64,000 bases of DNA from Streptomyces sp. YPW6 (GCF_018866325.1 NZ_CP076457.1:3631001-3695000); one strand, 5' to 3'. Counted from the stretch's first letter, positions 25,940-35,145 are shown. The notes: generated by a model not told the origin, from the letters alone. Numbers and translations are program-made.

Positions 25940-27157
25940 ATGCAGAACATGCGGCAGACCAGCCGGCAGCACCGCGTCGTCGTCATCGGAGCCGGATACA
26001 CCGGAGCGACCGCCGCCGGACGCCTCGCCCGGCGCCTGCGCGACGAGGACGTCTCCATCACCCTCGTCAACGCCGAACCGGACTTCGTCGAGCGCGTCCG
26101 GTTGCACCAGCTGGCGGTGGGCCAGCCCCTCCGCCCCCGCCCCCTCGACGCCATGTTCGCCGGTACGGGCGTCACCCTGCGCCTCGGGCGGGTGACGGGC
26201 ATCGACGTCGACCGCAGGACGGTGACCGTCACCGGCGCGAGCGGCACCGAGGGCCCGCAGGACCTGGCGTACGACACCCTCGTCCACGCCCTCGGCAGCG
26301 CCTGGAACACCCAGGGCGTCCCCGGCACCACGGAGCACGCGTACGAGATCGCCGGCCGCGAGGGGGCGCTGCGCCTGCGCGACCGCCTGGCCGCCCTCGC
26401 CCCCGGCAGCCCCGTGACCGTCGTCGGCGGCGGACTCACCGGCGTCGAGGCCGCGACGGAACTCGCCGAGACCCGCCCCGACCTCGCCGTCTCCCTGGTG
26501 GCCCGGGGCGGACTGGGCGACTGGCTCTCGGCCAGGGGCGCCCGGCACCTGCGGAAGGTCTTCGCCGACCTGCGGATCACCGCCCACGAACACACCACTG
26601 TCACCGCCGTGCACGCCGACCGCGTCACCACCACCCGAGGCGACATCCCCGCAGCGGTCACCCTCTGGACGACGGGCTTCGCGGTCCACCCGATCGCCCG
26701 GGCCACGACGCTGGAGACCGGCGACACGGGCCAGATCGTGGTCGACGCCACCATGCGCTCGGTCTCCCACCCGGACGTGTACGCCATCGGCGACGCGGCC
26801 CTGGTGGCCGGCCCCGGCGACAAGCCGCTGCGCATGTCCTGCGCCTCGGGCGTCCCGACAGCCTGGCAGGCCGCCGACGCCATCGCGGCCCGCCTGACCG
26901 GCGCCAAGCTCCCGACCGTATCGGCCCGCTACTACAACCAGTGCATCTCGCTGGGCCGCAAGGAGGGCCTGATCCAGTACGTGACCGCCGACGACCGAGC
27001 CGTCAGCGCGGCCCTGACCGGCCGCCCGGCCGCCCTCTACAAGGAGTTGGTCTGCAAGGCCGCGGCCTGGGGCGTGGCGAACCCCACCCTGGGCCTGCCG
27101 ACTCGCCGGCGCCGGGTGACGGCGGACCGGGCGCGGGTGAGCGTGACACCGGCCTGA
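25940..27157 (+). CDS. NAD(P)/FAD-dependent oxidoreductase, NDH-2-like
   Basis: This 405-residue protein has an FAD-binding dinucleotide motif at the start (RVVVIGAGYTGATAAGRLARRL), a second for NAD(P)H (PVTVVGGGLTGVEAATELAE) and the second FAD motif HPDVYAIGDAALV. There is no CxxC pair, so it resembles type II NADH:quinone dehydrogenases rather than disulfide reductases. YYNQCISLGRKEGLIQYV is typical of this actinobacterial group. No membrane helix is visible; it may be peripheral. The neighbouring ECF41 sigma factor is the probable regulator. Confidence 0.92.
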   Translation: MQNMRQTSRQHRVVVIGAGYTGATAAGRLARRLRDEDVSITLVNAEPDFVERVRLHQLAVGQPLRPRPLDAMFAGTGVTLRLGRVTGIDVDRRTVTVTGASGTEGPQDLAYDTLVHALGSAWNTQGVPGTTEHAYEIAGREGALRLRDRLAALAPGSPVTVVGGGLTGVEAATELAETRPDLAVSLVARGGLGDWLSARGARHLRKVFADLRITAHEHTTVTAVHADRVTTTRGDIPAAVTLWTTGFAVHPIARATTLETGDTGQIVVDATMRSVSHPDVYAIGDAALVAGPGDKPLRMSCASGVPTAWQAADAIAARLTGAKLPTVSARYYNQCISLGRKEGLIQYVTADDRAVSAALTGRPAALYKELVCKAAAWGVANPTLGLPTRRRRVTADRARVSVTPA

Positions 27158-27299
27158 GCTTCCGGCCGGCCGGGACGGGCCGACCGGCCGGACACGCGGG
27201 GCCCCGGAGCTCCCCCGGGGCCTCCCAGCTCCACCGCCCTACGGGCGCGCCGCCCCTGTGGGTCACTCCCCTCGACCGGCCAGGCCAAGGCCATGGCTT

Positions 27300-27557
27300 C
27301 TAGAACGGCCGGAACATCGCGTCCGACTCTTCACCGGGTGGCAGCGACCGGCTCATCTGGACGTAGACAGGCCCGTACGGCGTGTCGGTCCGCAGGGCTT
27401 CCCACTGATCCAGATCGTGGGCGCAGTAACGACGCAGCAGATCGAGAAGCTGACCGACTTCGCCATCTGACAGCGGTCCGCCGCCGGGAGAGGAGTCATC
27501 CACGCGTGCACCCCAGCCGGGGCCACCGGACGCCCACAGCCCCCGGCCCTTCGCCAC
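27300..27557 (-). CDS. Small conserved hypothetical protein
   Basis: This 85-residue protein has a Gly-rich start and a well-structured C-terminal half (EVGQLLDLLRRYCAHDLDQWEALRTDTPYGPVYVQMSRSLPP). That mix of helix and short strands has natural amino-acid composition, unlike the shadows around it, and I recall similar small proteins in other streptomycetes. No function or signal is visible. The true start could be later than the ATG used, because the first 25 residues are poorly structured. Confidence 0.6.
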   Translation of the reverse strand: MAKGRGLWASGGPGWGARVDDSSPGGGPLSDGEVGQLLDLLRRYCAHDLDQWEALRTDTPYGPVYVQMSRSLPPGEESDAMFRPF

Positions 27558-27721
27558 CGCGAAACCACCTCCCCACCCCTCCGGACAGAAGCCGACGGCC
27601 CACCGGTCCGGCCGCGCTGCTCAGGCACCGCACTTCGCTGCCGCACGATCCAAGAAATCCTGGGAAGTCATGGGCGAGCAGGGGCGGTTGCCTGTTACCG
27701 CGGTACAACGCTGCTGTACCC

Positions 27722-27937
27722 CTAAGCCGATTCGGTGGTCTTGGCACTCCGGCGATGCCTCCCACGGTAGATCACCCAGAGGCTGACCAGAACAAGCACC
27801 GCCCCACCGATGGGCCAACCCAGGGAGGCACCATCGCGATAGTCGCTGATGCCCATGGTGAGAAGGAGAACGGACAGGGGCAGCCCTGCCCAGTCGAGGG
27901 CCCTGTTCAACCTGTCGGGTATCGAAGGCTGGCTCAC
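27722..27937 (-). CDS. Small two-helix membrane protein
   Basis: This 71-residue protein consists of SQPSIPDRLNRALDWAG, then two hydrophobic helices (LPLSVLLLTMGISDY and WPIGGAVLVLVSLWVIY) and a basic tail (RGRHRRSAKTTESA). I use the GTG at 27937, preceded by AGGA, over the GTG at 27970. No family is recognised. Confidence 0.6.
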   Translation of the reverse strand: MSQPSIPDRLNRALDWAGLPLSVLLLTMGISDYRDGASLGWPIGGAVLVLVSLWVIYRGRHRRSAKTTESA

Positions 27938-28094
27938 AGCTTGATCCTGACAGACGCGTACTAACTCCACCAGATGCGAACTCGCCGCGGAGACAGGGGT
28001 TCATGTCGTAACTGCTGACGTAAGAGGCCGGGGACCACTTGGCAGATCCTGTCCGGAAGGGCAGTGGCAGGCAGCTACGGATAGACTCCGTCTG

Positions 28095-28177
28095 GCCATG
28101 CGTCGTCCAGCGGCCAAGGACACGGCACTCGGGTTCGCCCCGATGCGGAAACCCCGGTTCGAATCCGGGCGATGGCA
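28095..28177 (+). tRNA. Degenerate tRNA-like element (tRNA-Glu-type D arm), probable pseudogene
   Basis: The segment has a D arm close to tRNA-Glu (GTCCAGCGGCCAAGGAC), a perfect T arm (CCCGG, loop TTCGAAT, CCGGG) and acceptor strands that pair over seven bases only if one G is bulged (GCCAT-g-CG with CGATGGC). The anticodon stem also needs a bulged base, and the total length is 83 rather than about 73. The defects suggest a decayed tRNA or a tRNA-like relic, not a working tRNA. Confidence 0.4.
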
Positions 28178-28273
28178 CCTCAAGCCGCAGGCTCGGTCCT
28201 CCGAGACCGCGAGTCGGCCGCCGACCGCGCGGGCAGTGAAGCAGACGTTGATGGGCCACCTGTGGAAGCTCTC

Positions 28274-28699
28274 CTACACGCCGAGTACCTGCCGGACGGC
28301 CGCGTGACGCTCTCGCGCCCCGGTGATCCAGTCGCCTTTGAGGTCCAAGGGCACCCGCACGCAGATCTGAGTGCTGGGCGCATCCCGGACCTCGACCACG
28401 TACGGGTCATCGGCCACGAAGGTGAGGTACGCGGTACGGCCTTCCTGCGGCCAGTCTCCGGCAAACACAGAGTCGTCATCGCCGTCGTGATCGTCTTCCT
28501 CGACGGCCTCCAGCAGCGAGCCCCACGCCCGGATGGCATCGGCGTCGAATCCCGTCCGGACGGTGGCGTTGACGAAGCCGCTCTCGATGACGATCTCAGC
28601 GTCGTAGTAGTCCTGCTCATGGGAGAGCACTCGGACGGAGACGCTCTGCACGCCGTCGTCCAAGCGGATCAGTTCCACCGGCTCGGCACTCTCGGCCAC
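28274..28699 (-). CDS. DUF5959-like protein
   Basis: This 141-residue soluble protein matches, from memory, the DUF5959 pattern common in streptomycetes: VELIRLDDGVQSVSVRVLSHEQDYYDAEIVIESGFVNATV, an acidic linker (EEDDHDGDDDS), then GRTAYLTFVADDPYVVEVRDAPSTQICVRVPLDL. The second half looks like alternating beta strands. The GTG start has GGGGGAG four bases upstream. Function is unknown. It sits beside the tRNA-Arg terminator. Confidence 0.75.
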   Translation of the reverse strand: MAESAEPVELIRLDDGVQSVSVRVLSHEQDYYDAEIVIESGFVNATVRTGFDADAIRAWGSLLEAVEEDDHDGDDDSVFAGDWPQEGRTAYLTFVADDPYVVEVRDAPSTQICVRVPLDLKGDWITGARERHAAVRQVLGV

Positions 28700-28755
28700 G
28701 GCTCCCCCTAGGGCTGACACGGTTGCTGTACTTCGCTGCTGTACGGCAGGGAAAC

Positions 28756-28789
28756 GCAAGAGGCCCCGGATTTCTCCGGGGCCTCTTGC
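28756..28789 (-). terminator. Perfect 15-bp hairpin terminator of tRNA-Arg
   Basis: GCAAGAGGCCCCGGA (28756-28770) pairs perfectly with TCCGGGGCCTCTTGC (28775-28789) around TTTC. It lies immediately downstream of the tRNA-Arg gene on the minus strand. Confidence 0.85.
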
Positions 28790-28795
28790 CTGCTG

Positions 28796-28868
28796 TGCAC
28801 TCGGCAGGATTCGAACCTGCAACCTTCTGATCCGTAGTCAGATGCTCTATCCGTTAAGCTACGAGTGC
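28796..28868 (-). tRNA. tRNA-Arg (anticodon ACG)
   Basis: The 73-nt minus-strand sequence folds as a full cloverleaf: acceptor GCACTCG/CGAGTGC, D arm with TAGCTTAACGGATAGAGCA, anticodon stem TCTGA/TCAGA with loop CTACGGA (anticodon ACG), and T arm GCAGG-TTCGAAT-CCTGC. The discriminator is A and no CCA is encoded. Confidence 0.97.
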
Positions 28869-29045
28869 TTGGCGTTCCGGGCTTTTTTTCTTCCCGGTCG
28901 GCGTTGCGAGAACAACATTACATGACCTGCGCCGTGACGCGAAATCCATTAGCCGCACCGCCGCTGAGCTGCGGAAACAGCCTCCAGTGCCCCACCCCGG
29001 CGCCCTCCCGTTCCAGCCACGCCGTGCTCCCGCACCCCGGAACGG

Positions 29046-29078
29046 CCGAAGCCCCGTGCCGGGGGCACGGGGCTTCGG
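29046..29078 (-). terminator. Perfect 15-bp hairpin terminator of tRNA-Ser
   Basis: CCGAAGCCCCGTGCC pairs with GGCACGGGGCTTCGG around GGG, just downstream of the tRNA-Ser gene on the minus strand. Confidence 0.85.
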
Positions 29079-29085
29079 GGTGGAG

Positions 29086-29176
29086 CGGAGGCGGAGGGAT
29101 TTGAACCCTCGATGGGGGGTAAACCCCAAACCGCATTAGCAGTGCGGCGCCATAGACCGGACTAGGCGACGCCTCC
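29086..29176 (-). tRNA. tRNA-Ser (anticodon GCT)
   Basis: The 91-nt minus-strand gene has acceptor GGAGGCG/CGCCTCC, D arm TCGCCTAGTCCGGTC, anticodon stem CCGCA/TGCGG with loop CTGCTAA (anticodon GCT), a long variable arm typical of class II tRNAs, and T arm GAGGG-TTCAAAT-CCCTC. The discriminator is G. Confidence 0.97.
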
Positions 29177-29475
29177 TCCACACACCTCGCGCGGACGCGA
29201 GTGGTGCGTGCAGATGATGACACAGTCGAGCGTCGTGCCACCAATCGCGGCCAACGTTACTAGCCCTCCGGGGGCCAGGGCAAAGCAGTTCGGCGTGGTG
29301 GCGCAACGTCCGGGCGCGGTGGGCGTTAGAGAGGAGTGGGGGCCTCGGGTCTCCGTCCAGTCGTCCAGTCGTCGTCGCCCGTTCTTCGTCCGTCAGCGTG
29401 GCGCCGGGGCGGTCCGGGATCGTCCGTGGCCGCCGCCCGCGGCCGACCCCGCTGCAGAGATCCTGGAGCTTTCGC

Positions 29476-30042
29476 ATGCTGCGCCGTCTCGCCCTCACCG
29501 CCGTCGTCCCTCTCGCCGTACTCGCCGCCGCCCTGCCGGTGTCCACCGCCACCGCCTCCGGGGCCGCGTCCTCCGGGCCGGTGCCCTCGGCCGCGCCGAC
29601 CTCCGGTCCGTTCGCCGCCGCCCGGCCCGCCCTCGGCCCGCGGCCCATGACGATTCCGCTGCCGGGTTTCCTGGACGGGGGCGAAGGGACGGAGGCCGAC
29701 GAGGCGCCGACGCGGCTCACCGTGAGCGTCGAGAACACGGGGGTCCCCGGGGCCGACGGCACGTTCGAGTTGGAGTGCGGGCCCACCGGGGGCACCCACC
29801 CCGACGGGCAGGCCGCCTGTGAGCGGCTGGCGGAGGCCGGTTCCACCCGGGCCGGGCGCCAGGAGATGTTCCGGGAGACCCCCGAGGGCACGATGTGCAC
29901 GATGATCCACGGCGGCGACGCCTTCGCGCGCATCGTGGGCACCTGGGAGGGCCGGGCCGTGGACACCACCGCCAGCCGCCGCGACGGATGCGAGATCGCG
30001 CGCTGGAACAGCCTCGTGCCGGTGCTCCCGGATGTCCGGTAG
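29476..30042 (+). CDS. Subtilisin inhibitor-like (SSI family) secreted protease inhibitor
   Basis: This 188-residue protein has signal peptide MLRRLALTAVVPLAVLAAALPVSTATA and a Pro/Ala-rich spacer. The SSI domain follows: LTVSVENTG, LECGPTGGTHPDGQAACERL, and the reactive-site loop MCTM-IHGG with Met143 at P1. Cys101/Cys115 and Cys141/Cys172 match the two SSI disulfides; GTWEGRAVDTTASRRDGCEIARW is the C-terminal signature. It should inhibit secreted serine proteases. The residue after the first loop Cys is Thr, where classical SSI has Pro. GGAG precedes the ATG by eight bases. Confidence 0.93.
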   Translation: MLRRLALTAVVPLAVLAAALPVSTATASGAASSGPVPSAAPTSGPFAAARPALGPRPMTIPLPGFLDGGEGTEADEAPTRLTVSVENTGVPGADGTFELECGPTGGTHPDGQAACERLAEAGSTRAGRQEMFRETPEGTMCTMIHGGDAFARIVGTWEGRAVDTTASRRDGCEIARWNSLVPVLPDVR

Positions 30043-30762
30043 TCCGGCGTCCAGAAGTCGCCGGTGGTCCGGAGGTCGCCGGCAGTCCGGCGTCCGGAAG
30101 CCCGGCCTGCGGCTGGGCCGACGTCCGGCAGCGGATCAGGCCTCCGGTATCTGATCCGCTGTCCGGTGGTTCGATCTCCGGTGGTTCGATCTCCGCTGGT
30201 CCGATCTCCGGCAGCCCGGTGTCCGGTGGTCCGGCCGCCGAGCGGCCCGATGTCCAGTGCGCCCATGACTTCGGTGACCCGGCCTCCGGTGCGCCGACGT
30301 TCGATGGCCCGGTGTCCGGCCGGCCCGTCGTCGGCAGCGGGCGGACCGGCCGTGCGTCGCAGCCCGTCACCGATCGGCCCGTCACCGACCGGGCCGTAGG
30401 CAGCCGGCCCGCAGGAGGCGGACGGTGGCGCGGCCCGTCGCCGGTCCGCCCGCAGGCGGCGGGCTGGTCCTGCGGACGACGGCGGCGTAAAGGCGTTCGC
30501 ACCGGCGAAGGGACGTGAGGCCTTCCGCGGCCCGGAGCAGCGCCCTCGCCGCGCGTCCGCGCACGTCACCGGGGGTGCGGACGCTCACGGGACGGGCTCG
30601 TGGCGTGCACCGCGCGCACAGAACCTTGGTGAGAGCTCCCCCTCATCCGCCGCCCCCGGGGCCTCCCCTGGCCTTAGACTCCTCCAGTGACAGTCTGCGG
30701 CCCGAGGGGCAAGATGGGGCCCGCTGTCGGCAAGGTGCGGTAATCAGGGAGGAAGCGTCGTC
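30043..30762. other. 720-bp spacer with degenerate CCGGTGGT-type repeats
   Basis: No gene is supported. From 30050 to 30330 the sequence is a patchwork of short repeats (GGTTCGATCTCCG recurs at 30169-30199, then weaker versions). The last 150 bp before the GTG of the PAS protein should contain its promoter. Confidence 0.6.
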
Positions 30763-33700
30763 GTGAGCAGCAGGCCATCCCGAGGCACTGCTCGCCTCGC
30801 AGCCATACTCGATGCCCTTCCTGACGGGCTTCTGCTCGTCAATTGCAATGGCACGGTCGTCAACGCCAATGCCATCGCCCTCGAAATGTTCGAGACCCCG
30901 GGCACCGCGCTGGTCGGTCGCGGACTGCTCGATCTCCTGCCGGAGTTCGACTCCAAGCTGATCCCGGGATCGATGCGACGGCCCGAGACCGCGGACGATC
31001 AGGGCCGGACCAAGCCCACGCGGATGACCGCGCGGCGCACCGACGGCCGCGAGTATCCGGTCGAGGTCACCAGCGCGAGCCTCGACAGCCGACAGGCCGC
31101 GTACAACGACATCCACTCCAGCTACACCGGCGACGAGCTCCTCATGATCGTCGTGCGGGATCTCTCCGGCACCGTCGACACCGAGGCCGAGCTGGCCCGT
31201 TCGCAGCGGCAGACCGAGATGATCCTGCGGGCCGCGTCCGAGGGCGTCGTCGGTACGGACACCGACGGGCGCGTCGTCCTCGTCAACCCCGCCGCCGCGC
31301 AGATCCTCGGTTTCCGGGCCAGCGACCTCGGCGGCCAGGAGCTGCACCCGCTGATCCTGCACTCGCGGGCGGAGGGCGATCCGTTCCCGTACGAGGACTC
31401 CCCGCTCGCCGACACCCTCAAATCCGGGCGCAAGCACCGGGTGCGCGGGCAGGTGCTGTGGTCCAAGAGCGGCGACCGGGTGCCGGTGGACCTGACGACC
31501 GCGCCGGTACGCGACGGGGACCAGCTCGTCGGGGCGGTGATGACGTTCACCGACCGCCGGCCGTACGAGGAGCTGTCCGCGCAGCACAAGAACGTCGTCG
31601 CCGAGCTGACCACGAGCCACTCCGCCGAGGTCACCGCGCTGAAGGAGGCGCACGCCAAGGAGCTGGAGGCTCTGAAGGAGGCGCACGCGACCGAGCTCGC
31701 CGACCGCAGCGAGCGGTACGCCGCCGAACTCGAAGGGCAGGCCGAGCTGCTCGCCTCCCTGAACGCCCAGCACGCCCAGCTCACCGCCGTCCTCGGCGGT
31801 TCGCTGCGCGGGCCCCTGGAGGAGCTGCGCGGCGAGCTGTCCACGCTCGCCTCCGACCCGGCCGGTCAGCTGTGGCCCGAGGCCAACCAGATCCTGCACC
31901 ACCTCGCCGCCGGGTACGCCCGGATGACCACGCTCGTCGACAACGTCCTGGGCTACCAGCGCCTCGACGCGGGGGTGGAAGGGCTACACAAGGCCCCCAC
32001 CCTGATCGAGGGGATCGTGAAGGGCGGGATCGACGGGGCGGTCGAGCTGATCGGACCCGGGCGCGCCCAGTTCGCCGTGCACACCCCTCCGATCGAGGCC
32101 GAGGTCGACGCGCGCCGGCTCGCGACCGCCATCGCCCACCTCGTCGCGGACGTCTGCGGTGTCGACTCGACCGGCAAGACCCGGGCCGTCCCCGGCGGCG
32201 GCTATGTCGACTCCACCGTGGTCGTGGCCGCCGCACAGCGCGGTGACGTCGTACGCATCGAGGTGCGTGGGCCCTTCGCCGGGGGCGACCCGGTGCACGA
32301 GCCGATCGTGCGCGGCATCGTCCGGGCCCACGGCGGGGTGCTCCAGACCCACGAGATGCCCGGCATGAGCGGCAGCGCGTACGTCCTCGACGTGCCCATC
32401 GGCGCGGCGTCCGGCACGATCGCGCCCCCGGAACCGGACGGGCACGACGTGTCCCCGGAGGCCGCCGCTCCGATGGCCTCGTCGTCGCCCGAAGGGCTCG
32501 GAGCGCCGGGCGTCACCAGCGGCGGCCGGCGCCGGGCGCGCAGGGCCTCCACCGACGCTTTCCTGGACAGCCCGGGCGGTACGCCGAGCGGTACGCCGGA
32601 GAGCGCGGCCGACGCCACGGCCGAGGCCGCCGCTCCCGCCGCCCCTTCCGGTGCTCCCGCGCCCGACGCCCCTCCCGCTCCCGGGGCTCCTGTCCCCGGC
32701 ACTCCCGCTCCCGGCACCCCTCCCACGCCCGTTCCTGCTGCCGACGAGCGGCCCATCGCCGAGCCGACCGGGCGGCGCCGGGCGCGCCGTGGACCGGCCG
32801 CGCCCGAGGAGCAGCAGGCACCCGAGCTGATCCCCGCGCAGCAGGGCGAGGGCTCCGGGCGTCGGCGCGGCCGTCCCAGCCCCGCCGAGGCGGCCCTGGG
32901 CGGCGTCCCCGGGGGCGCCGAGGGCACCGGTGGCCCCCAGAACGCCGTACGGGAGCCGCAGCGCCAGGCCTTGGCCCTGACCTCCGCCCCGGCCGCGGCC
33001 CCCGCCGCGCCCTCGGAGGGGGCGGTCGTCACCGCGGCCGAGAATGCCCAGGGCGGCGGCCGTCCGCAGCTCGGGCAGACCGTGCCGCCCCAGGGTGTCC
33101 CGGTGGACCCGCAGCAGCCCGTTCCGCCCACCGGACGACGCGCACGCCGGGAGGGCGAGCCCGCCGCCGCCCTCCCCGCCCTGGCCTCCGGCAACGGTGG
33201 CGACAGCACTGCCGACGGACACCCCGAACCGGCCCGGCAGCCGGGTGGCCGGCGGGCCCGGCGCGCGCTGGCCGCCGCCCAGGAGCGCACCGCGGCGGAC
33301 GCCGGCCCGCGTACCGCCTTCGCCCTGCCGCCCGCCGACGCGGACCGGGCACCGCTGGCTCCCGACGCCCCGGGGGGCCCCGGCGACGACGCGAGCGCCC
33401 ATCACGCGCGTACCGCGCCGGAGGCCGGCCACACACCTCCGCAGGCTCACCCCGTCGCCCCCGCGCACCACCTCCCGCAGATGGACCCGGCTTCCGGACA
33501 GAACGTCCCCGGGCCGGGCACTCCCGGGCGGGGCGTGCCCCGGCACGGCGCCTCCGCGGTGGATACGTCCGGGGCCGACCCGTCCGGGAACGGCCTTCCG
33601 CAGGGTCCGGAGCCTGCAGCGGGGCCGGGTCCGGAGAACGGCGCCTGGGGCGACACCGGACAGACCGCGCACACCACCGGCGTCGCCGCCGTCACCGGTC

Positions 33701-35085
33701 CCGGGGCGCATCCGGCCGACGGTGAGTCCGCCGTTCCGGGCCCGGACGTGCTGCGGCAGCCGCTTCCCGCCGAGGAGCCGATGCCGGAGGGCACCAACCC
33801 CGACTCGACGCAGGGGAGGGCCTTCAGCGTGCGGACGCTGGGCCAGGGTGTGCCGTTCGCCCAGCACCTCGCGCATCAGCAGAACCAGGCGCAGCAGAGT
33901 CTCGGTGGGGCCGGCCGGCGTCGCAAGCTGGCCGCCCCGCCGGAGGACGACCGCGCCCCGGCCCGGACCTCCGGCAGCCAGCAGGCCGCGCCGCAGCACG
34001 ACCGCCGGGCCGCGCAGCCGACGGGCCCGTCGGACTCGGCTCCCGCTCCCGCGACCACGAACGCACCCACACCGACGTCCGGACCGCAGCAGAATCAGCC
34101 ACCGGCCCAGCCCTACGGTCCCGCGCACGACCCCGCCCAGCCGGGACAGCCCGCACAGCCGGGTCAATCCGGTCACGCAGGTGGCGGGCCCGGCGGCGCC
34201 TACGGCGAGGGGCAGCTGCTCGCTCCGTCGGTCGCCGAGGGGCGCGCGTACGCCATAGGGGCGCCCGACGAGGGCGCCGAGGGCCCCGAGCCACTGGACG
34301 GACCCGGGGGCGCGGTCGAGGTCGCCAACCGGCCGCACCCGCACCCGGTCGACGACGAACTGCCGCCCGAGCCGCTGGACAACCCGCGCAGGCTGCTGGT
34401 CTGGCCCGCCCCCGACGTACCGACCCAGCAGGCGCTGAGCGACCGGGGCTACCGTCCCGTGATCGTGAACTCCCGTGAGGAGGTCGACGCCCAGATCGCC
34501 GCGTTCCCCGCGGCGCTCTTCGTCGACCCGCTGACCGGTCCCATCACCCGTACCGCCTTGCAGTCGCTGCGCCAGGCCGCCGTCGCGGCCGAGGTCCCCG
34601 TGCTGGTCACCGCCGGTCTCGGGCAGGCGACCCGGGAAGCGGCGTACGGGGCGGACCCGGCCGTTCTCCTCAAGGCGCTGGCCCCGCGCGACAGCGAACA
34701 GCATCCCTCGCGGGTCCTCCTGATCGAGGAGCACGAGGAGATCGCGGTGGCGCTGACGCAGACCCTGGAGCGGCGCGGGATGCAGGTGGCACGCGCCGCG
34801 GCGGACAGCGAGGCCGTCGACCTGGCGGGCCGGATGCGGCCGAACCTCGTGGTGATGGACCTGATGCAGGTACGTCGTCGGCGCGCCGGAATCGTCGACT
34901 GGCTGCGGGCCAACGGCCAGCTGAACCGCACCCCGCTGGTCGTCTACACCTCGGCCGGGATGGACCAGGCGGAACTGCCGCGGCTCGGATCGGGCGAAAC
35001 CGTTCTCTTCCTGGCGGAACGGTCGACCAGCGACGAGGTGCAGTCGCGGATCGTCGACCTGCTGGCGAAGATCGGCACCAACTGA
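30763..35085 (+). CDS. Giant PAS sensor with pseudo-kinase core, disordered GRRRARR linker and tandem receiver-like domains
   Basis: In this 1440-residue protein residues about 1-140 and 145-265 are two PAS domains (LAAILDALPDGLLLVNCNGTVVNANA; ILRAASEGVVGTDTDGRVVLVNPAAAQILGF). A coiled coil (about 275-335) leads to a kinase-like helical pair where SHELRTPL reads GGSLRGPL, without the phospho-acceptor His, and to a degenerate ATPase-like domain (about 400-545). A 650-residue Pro/Ala linker holds about six Arg-rich motifs (GGRRRARR, TGRRARRE, AGRRRKLA). Two receiver-like folds end it: about 1207-1312 (LFVDPL, VTAGLG, LLKALAPR) and 1317-1436 (IEEHEE, VVMDLMQ, VYTSAG). Cytoplasmic, probably a signalling scaffold. 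Confidence 0.85.
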   Translation: MSSRPSRGTARLAAILDALPDGLLLVNCNGTVVNANAIALEMFETPGTALVGRGLLDLLPEFDSKLIPGSMRRPETADDQGRTKPTRMTARRTDGREYPVEVTSASLDSRQAAYNDIHSSYTGDELLMIVVRDLSGTVDTEAELARSQRQTEMILRAASEGVVGTDTDGRVVLVNPAAAQILGFRASDLGGQELHPLILHSRAEGDPFPYEDSPLADTLKSGRKHRVRGQVLWSKSGDRVPVDLTTAPVRDGDQLVGAVMTFTDRRPYEELSAQHKNVVAELTTSHSAEVTALKEAHAKELEALKEAHATELADRSERYAAELEGQAELLASLNAQHAQLTAVLGGSLRGPLEELRGELSTLASDPAGQLWPEANQILHHLAAGYARMTTLVDNVLGYQRLDAGVEGLHKAPTLIEGIVKGGIDGAVELIGPGRAQFAVHTPPIEAEVDARRLATAIAHLVADVCGVDSTGKTRAVPGGGYVDSTVVVAAAQRGDVVRIEVRGPFAGGDPVHEPIVRGIVRAHGGVLQTHEMPGMSGSAYVLDVPIGAASGTIAPPEPDGHDVSPEAAAPMASSSPEGLGAPGVTSGGRRRARRASTDAFLDSPGGTPSGTPESAADATAEAAAPAAPSGAPAPDAPPAPGAPVPGTPAPGTPPTPVPAADERPIAEPTGRRRARRGPAAPEEQQAPELIPAQQGEGSGRRRGRPSPAEAALGGVPGGAEGTGGPQNAVREPQRQALALTSAPAAAPAAPSEGAVVTAAENAQGGGRPQLGQTVPPQGVPVDPQQPVPPTGRRARREGEPAAALPALASGNGGDSTADGHPEPARQPGGRRARRALAAAQERTAADAGPRTAFALPPADADRAPLAPDAPGGPGDDASAHHARTAPEAGHTPPQAHPVAPAHHLPQMDPASGQNVPGPGTPGRGVPRHGASAVDTSGADPSGNGLPQGPEPAAGPGPENGAWGDTGQTAHTTGVAAVTGPGAHPADGESAVPGPDVLRQPLPAEEPMPEGTNPDSTQGRAFSVRTLGQGVPFAQHLAHQQNQAQQSLGGAGRRRKLAAPPEDDRAPARTSGSQQAAPQHDRRAAQPTGPSDSAPAPATTNAPTPTSGPQQNQPPAQPYGPAHDPAQPGQPAQPGQSGHAGGGPGGAYGEGQLLAPSVAEGRAYAIGAPDEGAEGPEPLDGPGGAVEVANRPHPHPVDDELPPEPLDNPRRLLVWPAPDVPTQQALSDRGYRPVIVNSREEVDAQIAAFPAALFVDPLTGPITRTALQSLRQAAVAAEVPVLVTAGLGQATREAAYGADPAVLLKALAPRDSEQHPSRVLLIEEHEEIAVALTQTLERRGMQVARAAADSEAVDLAGRMRPNLVVMDLMQVRRRRAGIVDWLRANGQLNRTPLVVYTSAGMDQAELPRLGSGETVLFLAERSTSDEVQSRIVDLLAKIGTN

Positions 35086-35104
35086 GCGCACGCGAACAGC
35101 AGAA

Positions 35105-35145
35105 CAGGGCGGGGCGGTACGGGATTCCGTACCGCCCCCGCCCTG
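35105..35145 (+). terminator. Strong hairpin terminator after the PAS protein gene
   Basis: An 18-bp GC-rich arm at 35105-35122 pairs with 35127-35145 with one bulge around GATT and is followed by TTTC. It lies 20 bp after the stop codon, between convergent genes. Confidence 0.8.
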
